From Mycobacterium colombiense CECT 3035 (GTDB taxonomy: Bacteria; Actinomycetota; Actinomycetes; Mycobacteriales; Mycobacteriaceae), in contig NZ_CP020821.1 of NCBI RefSeq assembly GCF_002105755.1, positions 3,596,001 through 3,660,000 of the forward strand: a stretch of 64,000 nucleotides of DNA, written 5' to 3'. This document shows, in pieces, positions 33,736-40,451 of this stretch. The position numbers and the translations under genes were made by a program. Under the pieces are notes generated by a model, which saw only the letters and a list, made by a program, of their open reading frames with translations, was not told the DNA's origin and ran no database searches. How positions within the stretch are numbered: position 1 is the first letter of the stretch; every line of letters starts with the position of its first letter.

Positions 33736-34034
33736 CGCGCCGGCTCGGCCGCCGAGACGGCCTTGGCCGCAATGTCGATGGTGGGCAACAACTTCGAGTG
33801 CGCGACGACGGTGGCCACCAGGAAGTCGCCGTCGCGGTGCAGGTCGACTCGCGCACCACCGGGCGCCAGCCGGCGCGCGGCGGCCACCGCCGAGCGTTCG
33901 TCGCCGCGGGCCGCCAGCCGGGCGGCTTCGCGGGCGGCGTCGACGCAGCGCACCTGCATCGACACCGCGCTGACACCGGCCAGGCACAGCACCAGCACCA
34001 CCACCAGCGCGGCGATGCCCAGCGCCGCCTCCAC
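33732..34034 (-). CDS. TadE-like minor pilin (Rv3655c-like)
   Basis: About 100 residues: an N-terminal membrane helix (ALGIAALVVVLVLCLAGVSAV), then VRCVDAAREAARLAARGDERS, characteristic of actinobacterial TadE-like proteins. GTG 34034 is the first in-frame start after the pilin gene, yet the preceding in-frame codons read GSAGASTVE, a prepilin-type G/xxxxE site, so the true start probably lies upstream. A one-base deletion before it would place GTG 34051 in frame. It sits 23 bp after the pilin stop and ends overlapping the next gene in GTGA. Confidence 0.72.
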   Translation of the reverse strand: MEAALGIAALVVVLVLCLAGVSAVSMQVRCVDAAREAARLAARGDERSAVAAARRLAPGGARVDLHRDGDFLVATVVAHSKLLPTIDIAAKAVSAAEPAR

Positions 34035-34057
34035 GGTGGAGGCACCGGCACTGCCCG

Positions 34058-34258
34058 CTACACCTTGGTGTTGAGCGCACGGCCGATGATGTTGGTCAGC
34101 GCCGAGACGATGGAATCGCCGGTGACGACGGTGTAGAGCACCGCGCCGAAGGCGGCGGCCGCGATGGTGCCGATGGCGTATTCGACCGTCGACATGCCCG
34201 ACTCGTCGGCCACCAGCACGGCGACGCGCGCCGCGAATTCGCGAAACATGTTGACCAT
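34058..34258 (-). CDS. Flp-type pilin, DUF4244 (Rv3656c-like)
   Basis: 66-residue pilin. A short leader (MVNMFREFAARVAVLVADESG) precedes MSTVEYAIGTIAAAAFGAVL: cleavage after Gly would leave Glu at position +5 followed by Tyr, exactly the Flp/type IVb prepilin rule. The hydrophobic stretch would form the pilus core. ATG 34258 has AGGAAA upstream; a TTG one codon earlier is also in frame. No prepilin peptidase is encoded in the window, so it must be supplied elsewhere. Mtb Flp-like pili have been associated with this locus. Confidence 0.88.
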   Translation of the reverse strand: MVNMFREFAARVAVLVADESGMSTVEYAIGTIAAAAFGAVLYTVVTGDSIVSALTNIIGRALNTKV

Positions 34259-34276
34259 CAATGGTTTCCTTTCGTT

Positions 34277-34875
34277 TCATAGCAGACCCGACTGCAAGAC
34301 ATCACCGGCCAGCCCGGCCACCACCGGGACGATGCCCAGGCAGACGAACGCCGGCAGGAAGCACAGGCCCAGCGGTCCGGCGATCAGCACACCGGCCCGC
34401 TCGGCCGCGGCGGTCGCCGCGTGCGCGGCGTCGTTGCGAGACTCCTCGGCCAACTCGCCGACGGCGCCGGCCAGCGCCGCGCCCGAGGACGCCGAACGCC
34501 TGGCCAACCGCAGCAACGCATCGATCTGCGGATCGGCGGCCTGCCGCGGGCCGGGCGGAATGGACCATGCCACAGCGGGATCGGCGCCGAGCGCGAGCAG
34601 GTCGGCGGCACGGCGCAACACCCTGGCCAGCTTTGGCGGCGCGGACGGGGCCGCGGCCGCCGCGGCCGTCGACACGGCCATCCCCGCGCCCAGGCACACC
34701 GCCAGCACGTCCAGGCAGGAGGCGACCGCCAGCGGGTCCGTCCCGCGCGACGGTGCCCGGCCCGCGGCCGTCGGCCGCCACGCGCCGGCGTCCCGGCGCG
34801 GCTGCGCACCAGCGAGGGTCCGGGGCCGACCCACAGCGCCAGCGCCAGCAACACCGCGACCAGGCCCACCCTCAC
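34277..34875 (-). CDS. TadC-like T2SS F-domain protein (Rv3657c-like), frameshifted
   Basis: Inner-membrane platform protein of the Tad pilus. GTG 34875 overlaps the TadB-like stop (GTGA) and reads RVGLVAVLLALALWVGPGP, a clean first membrane helix. The rest of the protein, from GTDPLAVASCLDVLAVCLGAGM to AGDVLQSGLL, is in another reading frame. One base missing somewhere in 34745-34850, a region of G/C runs, would join them into about 199 residues (Mtb about 191). The alternative start GTG 34834 lacks the first helix. The F-domain core (AVAWSIPPG, SASSGAALAGAVGELAEESR) and two C-terminal helices are intact. Confidence 0.75.
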
Positions 34876-35669
34876 GACGCCACCCGATCCGCGATGCGAT
34901 CCGCCCACAGCAGCCCGACGCAGGCCAGCGTCGACCCGACGAGCAACAGCCACCCGCCCGTGTGCCCGCCGAACAGGAAGGCCAGCGGCCGGGCGCCGAT
35001 CAGTTGGCCCAGCAGCACTCCCAGCACCGGCAGCGTGGCCAGGATCGTCGCGGTTGCGCGAGCGCCTGCCATGCTCGACGAGACCCGGGCCGAGAACCGT
35101 TGCCGCTCAGCGATGTCGCGCTGCGCGGCGCGCATCAGTGTGGCTATTCCTAGCCCGTTGTCGCTGGCCAGCCGCCAGCACAGCGCGAGCCGCTGCCAGT
35201 GCACCGGCAGCGCCGAGCCGCGGGCCGCGGCGGCCAGGCCCGCCGCGACGTCGGCCCCCAGCCGGGCCCGCGCCGCCACCGAACACAGCGACGCGGCAAC
35301 AGCGCCTTCGCTGTCGTCTGCGGCGACGCCGAACGCGCGTACCGGATGCGAGCCGGCCCGCAACTCGCCGACCAGCACCTCCAGCGCGGATTGCAGCGCG
35401 TCGCCCTCAGCCGTGCCGCGCCGCACGCTCCGGCGGCGCCGATATCGCAGACCCGCGGTCGCGCCCACGACCGCGAGGCACAGGACGGTGGTCAGCGGCA
35501 GCACGATAACGGCGACGCACCCGACGGCCGCGGCGACCCAGCCCGCCTCCCGCGGCCCGACCGTCGGAAGGTGCCGCCGCCGGGCGGCCGACAGGCGTCC
35601 GCGCGGCGAGGGCCGAACGACGACGAGCGCCAGCGACAACGGCAGCACGCCGGCCAGTGGGGCGTTCAC
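34872..35669 (-). CDS. TadB-like T2SS F-domain protein (Rv3658c-like)
   Basis: 265-residue inner-membrane protein of the Tad platform. Two N-terminal hydrophobic segments, the F-domain with ALEVLVGELRAGSHPVRAF and QRLALCWRLASDNGLGIATLM, then two C-terminal helices (ATILATLPVLGVLLGQLIG, GWLLLVGSTLACVGLLW). GTG 35669 overlaps the ATPase stop and its TGA overlaps the next GTG, so translation is coupled on both sides. It should dimerise with the TadC-like protein to receive force from the ATPase. Confidence 0.87.
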   Translation of the reverse strand: MNAPLAGVLPLSLALVVVRPSPRGRLSAARRRHLPTVGPREAGWVAAAVGCVAVIVLPLTTVLCLAVVGATAGLRYRRRRSVRRGTAEGDALQSALEVLVGELRAGSHPVRAFGVAADDSEGAVAASLCSVAARARLGADVAAGLAAAARGSALPVHWQRLALCWRLASDNGLGIATLMRAAQRDIAERQRFSARVSSSMAGARATATILATLPVLGVLLGQLIGARPLAFLFGGHTGGWLLLVGSTLACVGLLWADRIADRVAS

Positions 35670-36829
35670 GCCGGCATCCTGTCGCGCAGCAGGCGCTGCA
35701 GCCGCGGGGCCGCATCCGTCATCCCCCGATCCGCATGCCACACGGTGACGGCGCGCACCTGGCCGTGATCGTTGTGCAGCGCGGCGATTTCGCTGAGCCG
35801 CCGCCGGCCGGCGCGGTCGCGTTCGACGTGCAGCAGCACCTGCACGGCGGCGGCGAGTTGGCTGTGCAGCGCGGCACGGTCGAGGCCGCCGAGCGCGCCC
35901 AACGCCTCCAGGCGAGCGGGAACCTCCCCGGGGTTGTTGGCGTGCACGGTGCCCGCGCCGCCGTCGTGGCCGGTGTTCAGCGCGGCCAGCAGGTCCACGA
36001 CTTCGGCGCCCCTGACTTCGCCGACCACGATGCGGTCGGGCCGCATGCGCAGCGCCTGGCGGACCAGTTCGCGGACCGGAACCTCGCCGACGCCTTCGAC
36101 GTTGGCGCACCGCGCGACGAGCTTCACCAGGTGCGGGTGCCGCGGCGCGAGCTCCGCGGCATCCTCCACGCACACGATCCGCTCGCCTGCCGGTACGGCG
36201 CCCAGCATCGCGGCGAGCAGCGTCGTCTTGCCTGCGCCGGTGCCACCGCTGACCAGGAAGGCCAGCCGGGCGTCGATGATCTCGGTGACCAGCGCGGCGG
36301 CCGCCGGATCGATCGCGCCGGTGGCCGTCAGCGCCGCCAGATCCTGGCTGGCGGGCCGCAGGACGCGCAACGACAGGCAGGTGCCCGCGGCCGCCACCGG
36401 CGGCAGCACCGCGTGCAGCCGCACCGTGAGGCCGCCGGCGCCGATCCCCGTCAGCTCGCCGTCGACCCAGGGCTGCGCGTCGTCCAGCCGGCGGCCGGCC
36501 GCCAGCGCCAACCGTTGCGCCAAGCGCCGCACCGCAGCCTCGTCGGCGAAACGGATCCCGGTACGCCGCAGGGCGGTGCCGTCGTCGACCCACACCGCAT
36601 CCGGCGCGGTGACCAACACGTCGGTCGTCCCGTCCGCGCAGAGCAGCGGGTCGAGGATGCCGGCACCGGTGAGCTCGGTCTGCAGCACCCGCAGGTTGGC
36701 CAGCACCTCGGTGTCGCCGAGCATCCCGCCGGACTCGGCCCGGATCGCGGCGGCAACCACGGCCGGCCCGAGCGGCCCTGCCTCACCGGCCAGTCGCTCG
36801 CGGACCCGTTCGATCAGCGAACCGCTCAC
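35666..36829 (-). CDS. TadA/VirB11-type secretion ATPase (Rv3659c-like)
   Basis: 387-residue hexameric traffic ATPase for pilus assembly, cytosolic face. Walker A GGTGAGKTT at 195-203, the Asp-box VCVEDAAELAPRHPH, the Walker-B region MRPDRIVVGEVRGAEV and the His-box NTGHDGGAGTVHANNP are complete. GTG 36829 overlaps the TGA of the Ssd gene in GTGA. Belongs to the actinobacterial helicase/secretion-neighbourhood ATPase group rather than to a full Tad system with a secretin. Confidence 0.92.
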   Translation of the reverse strand: MSGSLIERVRERLAGEAGPLGPAVVAAAIRAESGGMLGDTEVLANLRVLQTELTGAGILDPLLCADGTTDVLVTAPDAVWVDDGTALRRTGIRFADEAAVRRLAQRLALAAGRRLDDAQPWVDGELTGIGAGGLTVRLHAVLPPVAAAGTCLSLRVLRPASQDLAALTATGAIDPAAAALVTEIIDARLAFLVSGGTGAGKTTLLAAMLGAVPAGERIVCVEDAAELAPRHPHLVKLVARCANVEGVGEVPVRELVRQALRMRPDRIVVGEVRGAEVVDLLAALNTGHDGGAGTVHANNPGEVPARLEALGALGGLDRAALHSQLAAAVQVLLHVERDRAGRRRLSEIAALHNDHGQVRAVTVWHADRGMTDAAPRLQRLLRDRMPA

Positions 36830-37938
36830 GCCGCCTTGCCGTTCCGCCCCGCCCGTCGCCGCGACCCGGCGGACGGGAGCACGCCGAGCACCTGTCGCGC
36901 CCCCGTCGCGAGCGCCGAGCGCCGGCCTAACCGCAGGCCGCCGCGGTCGACCTGCTCGGCGAGTTGCGGTTGCGCTTTGATCGAGGCCAGCAGCGGCAGG
37001 CCGGCGATCTCGGCGATCTCGGCGGGCCGCAGTCCGGCGGGCGACGGCCCGCGCACCACCAGGCCGACGTTGGGATTGATGGACGCCAGGTCCGGCGCCA
37101 GCGCGCCGGTGGCCGCGCAGGCCCGCACGTCACAGCGGCTGACGACGACGACGAGATCGGCCGCGCTGAGCGCGGCTTGGGCGGCGTCGGTGAGACGGCG
37201 GGGTAGGTCGCAGATGACGCTGGCCGCGCCACGCCGGCCGGCGTCGACGACGGCGTGCACCGGACCGGCGTCCAGCTCGTAACCGCGTCGGGTGCCGGAC
37301 AGCACGCTGACCCCGCGGTGTCGCGGCAGCGCATCGCGGACGGCCGGCCAGTTCAGCCGGCCGCCCTGCAACGCCAGATCCGGCCAGCGCAGCCCCGGCG
37401 CGCTTTCGCCGCCCAGCAACAGGTCGAGGCCGCCACCCCAGGGGTCGAGGTCCACCAACAACGCGTCCGTGGCGGCCTGCGCCAGGGCGACCGCGAGTAG
37501 GGAGGCGCCCGCCCCGCCGCAGCCCCCGATGACGGCGACCGCGTGTCCGCGCGCCCCGTCGTCGCGCGACGATTCGGCGGCCTCGGCGAGTGCGCGGACC
37601 AAGTCCGCTTCCTGCCCGGGCAGCCGCAACACATGCGCGGCGCCGACCCCGACGGCGGCCGCCCACGTCGCCGTCTCCGGTTCGGCGGCCGTCAGCACGG
37701 TGACGTGATCGCGGCGCGGCAGCACCCGTCGCCCGCAGCGCGCCGCCGCCCGCGCGTCCAGCACGACGGCCGCGGCCGCCGCCCAGGTCTTGCGGCTGAC
37801 CGGAGAACCGTCGCCGGCATGCACCACCCGCACACCGGCGGCGGCCGCCACCCGGTCCAGCTCGGCGCGCAGGTCGGGCTCCGCCAGCATCGCCAACACA
37901 CCCGCGGAACCCGTCGCGTCAACTCCCGATCTGCTGGC
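36826..37938 (-). CDS. ssd: CpaE/TadZ-like ParA-type ATPase, Ssd (Rv3660c)
   Basis: About 370 residues. A receiver-like N-terminal half (DELDR-type helix, HVTVLTAAEPETATWAAAVGV) precedes a MinD/ParA domain. The P-loop region VIGGCGGAGASLLAVALAQA lacks the usual Lys-Thr of the deviant Walker A, and LLVDLDPWGGGLDLLLGG is the switch. In Mtb the orthologue is called septum-site-determining Ssd because overexpression blocks septation; in this operon it is more simply the CpaE/TadZ localisation factor for the pilus. The start is uncertain: GTG 37938 or ATG 37890 (MLAEPDLRAELDR, the Mtb start as I recall it). Confidence 0.87.
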   Translation of the reverse strand, partial: ASRSGVDATGSAGVLAMLAEPDLRAELDRVAAAAGVRVVHAGDGSPVSRKTWAAAAAVVLDARAAARCGRRVLPRRDHVTVLTAAEPETATWAAAVGVGAAHVLRLPGQEADLVRALAEAAESSRDDGARGHAVAVIGGCGGAGASLLAVALAQAATDALLVDLDPWGGGLDLLLGGESAPGLRWPDLALQGGRLNWPAVRDALPRHRGVSVLSGTRRGYELDAGPVHAVVDAGRRGAASVICDLPRRLTDAAQAALSAADLVVVVSRCDVRACAATGALAPDLASINPNVGLVVRGPSPAGLRPAEIAEIAGLPLLASIKAQPQLAEQVDRGGLRLGRRSALATGARQVLGVLPSAGSRRRAGRNGKAA

Positions 37939-37967
37939 CACCCGACCACTGTGCGGGGCCGTGACCC

Positions 37968-37983
37968 TGGCACAACAGTGCCA
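37968..37983. promoter_or_regulatory. Perfect palindrome TGGCAC-N4-GTGCCA upstream of ssd
   Basis: TGGCACAACAGTGCCA is an exact 6-4-6 inverted repeat 30 bp before GTG 37938, a good size for a dimeric repressor site controlling the Tad operon. The cognate regulator is unknown. It resembles a sigma-54 -24/-12 element on one strand, but mycobacteria lack that sigma factor. Confidence 0.45.
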
Positions 37984-38120
37984 AATGCGGATTTGTGGAT
38001 AGAGACGCGAGTGTGCACAAACGCGTCGCCGGGGCATGCGCCAGCGACGACGGGCACGCTTTCCCGCAACGCACCCGAACCAGCGCCCGGCGCGGTGCGG
38101 CGAAGCAAAACTGACCCTAG

Positions 38121-38215
38121 AAAAGGGACGACCCCCGCCAGGGGGGGAGGAGGCGAGGGTCGTCGTGTATCAGCCCCGGGGGGTCGGGCTGATACACCCT
38201 CGGCTCAGGCCGAGT
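38121..38215 (-). ncRNA. 6C RNA (B11 small RNA)
   Basis: A minus-strand RNA of about 95 nt in the ssd/Rv3661 divergent gap. First hairpin: 11-bp stem TGTATCAGCCC / GGGCTGATACA (38166-38176 with 38186-38196) whose loop reads ACCCCCCGG. Second hairpin: 8-bp stem 38127-38134 with 38157-38164, loop containing seven consecutive C. The second stem is followed by CCTTTTC, an intrinsic end. Two hairpins with six or more loop cytosines are the defining 6C motif of actinobacteria. In Mtb the 6C RNA B11 lies between Rv3660c and Rv3661, the same place and strand. A third small hairpin, CTCGGC/GCCGAG at 38199-38214, is at the 5' end. It is reported to pair with G-rich mRNA sites through the C loops. Confidence 0.9.
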
Positions 38216-38222
38216 AATGCTT

Positions 38223-38228
38223 ACTATA
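38223..38228 (-). promoter_or_regulatory. -10 box TATAGT of the 6C RNA
   Basis: Minus-strand TGTGTATAGT is an extended -10. Its spacing puts the transcription start near 38215, the 5' edge of the folded RNA. Confidence 0.65.
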
Positions 38229-38369
38229 CACATGACAAGCCGGAGTAACGCAAGACATCATTTTCTGAAAAAACAGCTTGAGCCGCGTAAACACAGCTTC
38301 GTCCACGCCCCGAACCCCCCTGAGCGGCCATTTCCGGTGCGGGATCGCGGCCTCGCGGCACCGTCGACC

Positions 38370-38375
38370 TATGCT
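38370..38375 (+). promoter_or_regulatory. -10 box TATGCT, leaderless geometry
   Basis: TATGCT ends 6 nt before GTG 38382 of the HAD phosphatase gene, supporting that start over upstream in-frame starts. Confidence 0.55.
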
Positions 38376-38381
38376 GGGTCG

Positions 38382-39239
38382 GTGACCGTCTTCGACCCCA
38401 CCGCGGAGCAGTCAGCCCCGGAGCAATCAGCGGCAAGCACCGCTCCCCACGCCCGAACGGCGGCCTTCTTCGACCTGGACAAGACGATCATCGCCAAGTC
38501 CAGCACCCTGGCGTTCAGCAAACCGTTTTTCAATCAGGGCCTGCTCAACCGCCGCGCCGTGCTCAAGTCCAGCTACGCCCAGTTCATCTATCTGCTCTCG
38601 GGTGCCGATCATGACCAGATGGATCGGATGCGCGCGCACATGACCAACATGTGCACCGGCTGGGACGTCGAACAGGTCAAGTCGATCGTCAACGAGACGC
38701 TGCACGACATCGTGACCCCGCTGGTGTTCGCCGAAGCCGCCGACCTGATCGCGGCGCACAAGTTGTGCGGGCGCGACGTCGTGGTGGTGTCGGCCTCCGG
38801 CGAGGAGATCGTCGCCCCCATCGCCCGGGCCCTCGGCGCCACCCACGCGATGGCGACCCGGATGGTCGTCGAGGACGGCCGCTACACCGGCGAGATCGCG
38901 TTCTACTGCTACGGCGAGGGCAAGGTGCAGGCGATCCGCGAACTCGCCGCGCGCGAGGGCTACCCGCTGGAACACTGCTACGCCTACTCCGACTCGATCA
39001 CCGACCTGCCGATGCTCGAGTCGGTCGGCCACCCCAACGTGGTGAATCCCGACCGGGGGCTGCGCCGCGAAGCCGTCGAACGCGGCTGGCCGGTGATGTC
39101 CTTCTCCCGTCCGGTGTCACTGCGTGACCGCATCCCGGCGCCGTCCGGTGCGGCGATCGCCACGACGGCCGCGGTCGGCATCAGCGCCCTGGCCGCCGGC
39201 GCGGTCACCTATTCGTTGTTGCGCCGGTACGCGTTCTGA
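38382..39239 (+). CDS. HAD-IB family phosphatase (SerB-like, Rv3661)
   Basis: 285 residues. HAD motif I FFDLDKTII with the nucleophilic Asp, motif II VVVSASGEEIV, and motif III/IV YAYSDSITDLPMLESVG are complete, so it should be an active phosphatase of the subfamily IB group (phosphoserine phosphatase relatives). A C-terminal hydrophobic segment (AAIATTAAVGISALAAGAV) may tether it to the membrane. Substrate unknown. GTG 38382 gives a length near that of Mtb Rv3661 (about 287) and follows a TATGCT box by 6 nt. It lies between two small RNA genes. Confidence 0.9.
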   Translation: MTVFDPTAEQSAPEQSAASTAPHARTAAFFDLDKTIIAKSSTLAFSKPFFNQGLLNRRAVLKSSYAQFIYLLSGADHDQMDRMRAHMTNMCTGWDVEQVKSIVNETLHDIVTPLVFAEAADLIAAHKLCGRDVVVVSASGEEIVAPIARALGATHAMATRMVVEDGRYTGEIAFYCYGEGKVQAIRELAAREGYPLEHCYAYSDSITDLPMLESVGHPNVVNPDRGLRREAVERGWPVMSFSRPVSLRDRIPAPSGAAIATTAAVGISALAAGAVTYSLLRRYAF

Positions 39240-39343
39240 CCGCCGCGGCCGCCACAGCAAACTCGTTAAACGCGCAATCCAAAATGGATTCGGCGGCATT
39301 CGCGGTTTGGCCCTTGATGTGCTAGGGGTCTAGTAGTACAAAG

Positions 39344-39652
39344 GAACCACGGAAGCCCGGTGAGGCCAAGGTCTAGCCGGAAGAGAAGGTTCGTCCTCCC
39401 GACCCGGGCGCCCAGCACGGTGCTCGGCACCCACGCCGAGTCACAGCCGCGAAAATGGCAGAAGTGTTGCGGGCCTGCGAAATTGCGAAGATGCCGAAGG
39501 TATCGACGACCCTTTGGGTGGGGTTGCAACCGTAAGCGTCGTGAGATCGCCGAGGCCAACCCACGCAGCCCAGAGATGCACGCTTGGTAACCGAGCCCCG
39601 TGCTAGCGGGCGGCGGACCGAACATTCGGAACGTCGCCCGCTCTACATTTTT
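39344..39652 (+). ncRNA. Ms1 (MTS2823)-type RNA that binds core RNA polymerase
   Basis: The 449-bp gap between the HAD gene and the Rv3662c-like gene has no convincing ORF, is purine-rich and ends in a strong intrinsic terminator. In Mtb the abundant stationary-phase RNA MTS2823, homologue of M. smegmatis Ms1, lies in exactly this gap on this strand and is about 300 nt. Ms1 binds RNA polymerase core without sigma. The 3' end is set by the T run at 39648-39652. The 5' end is approximate: TAGTAG at 39331-39336 is a possible -10. Assignment rests on position, size, strand and terminator; I could not align the sequence. Confidence 0.75.
39605..39652 (+). terminator. Terminator of the Ms1-type RNA
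   Basis: An 11-bp stem AGCGGGCGGCG (39605-39615) with CGTCGCCCGCT (39632-39642), one G-U pair, encloses an inner hairpin CCGAA-CAT-TCGG. It is followed by CTACATTTTT. Confidence 0.85.
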
Positions 39653-39688
39653 CCGGCCATTTCTCCCGGCCTTGCGGCACCGCCCCAG

Positions 39689-40447
39689 CTACCGGTTAGA
39701 CATCGAGTCGGCAATCGACACGGCCTCTTGCGCACCGGCTTTCATCGCCCGGCAGCACAGCACCAGCCAGGCGCCCACGCCCTCCGGTGTGCCGTCGGCG
39801 AATCCCCGCGCGGCGTCGCGATACGCGGCGGGCTGGCGCATCCAGCTGACCTCGGGCACACCGAGCCCGTGCGGGTCCAGCCCGCTGGCGATGGTCACCA
39901 ATCGCGACACCGCCCGGGCCACCACGCCGTCAGAGCTACCGAACGGCTTCAGCGTCAGCAGTTCGCCGTGGGCGACGGCGGCAAGCACCGGCGCCGGCAC
40001 CTGGGTGCGCCCATTCACCAAGTCCGCCAACAACTCCAATCGCGGCCCGATGCCGGCATCGGGACGCGGGCGACCCAACCGCTCGTCGTCGACCTGCTCC
40101 GCCGCGGCCAGCATGTGCAGGCGGGCCAGCGCCTGCAGTGGCGCCCGCCGCCAGATGGCGACGACGGGCCCTTCGCCGCCCTCGAGCGCCTGGGCCACGC
40201 GCAGCGCCCCGGCGAACACCGGATCGCTGATCTGCCCGGCATCAGCGAGGTCCTCCAGCCGGACGGGGCCACCGTCGAGCACCGACGACGCGCGCGCGGC
40301 CCGCAGGGCCGCCTCGGCCGCGGTCACGGGCCAGCCGCGCAGGTTGGCGCGGTGGCGGTGGGCGCGACCCAGCGCGTCGCGGGCGCGGTCACTGGCCTCG
40401 GCGACGCCGGGCAGCTCCATCAGGGGGGCCAGCGGATCAGCTGTCAC
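39689..40447 (-). CDS. Fic-like protein with degenerate motif (Rv3662c-like)
   Basis: 252 residues, mostly helical. The segment LLTLKPFGSSDGVVARAVSRLV resembles the Fic signature HPFxxGNGRxxR, but His is replaced by Lys and GNGR by DGVV, so AMP-transfer activity is unlikely. ARASSVLDGGPVRLEDL before it is also Fic-like. Function unknown; it could be a structural relic or a binding protein. GTG 40447 is only 4 nt after the dppD stop, so it probably belongs to the dpp transcript; a TAGGTT at 40456-40461 may add an internal leaderless promoter. Confidence 0.75.
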   Translation of the reverse strand: MTADPLAPLMELPGVAEASDRARDALGRAHRHRANLRGWPVTAAEAALRAARASSVLDGGPVRLEDLADAGQISDPVFAGALRVAQALEGGEGPVVAIWRRAPLQALARLHMLAAAEQVDDERLGRPRPDAGIGPRLELLADLVNGRTQVPAPVLAAVAHGELLTLKPFGSSDGVVARAVSRLVTIASGLDPHGLGVPEVSWMRQPAAYRDAARGFADGTPEGVGAWLVLCCRAMKAGAQEAVSIADSMSNR

Positions 40448-40451
40448 AACC

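Noticed and set aside
37968..37985. Sigma-54 -24/-12-like TGGCAC-N5-TGCC
   Set aside because: Mycobacteria have no sigma-54; the site is better read as a palindrome.
39360..39590. Basic 76-codon ORF ending in RSPEMHAW
   Set aside because: It lies within the Ms1-type RNA, has no homologue I recognise and no ribosome-binding site; the RNA explains the region.
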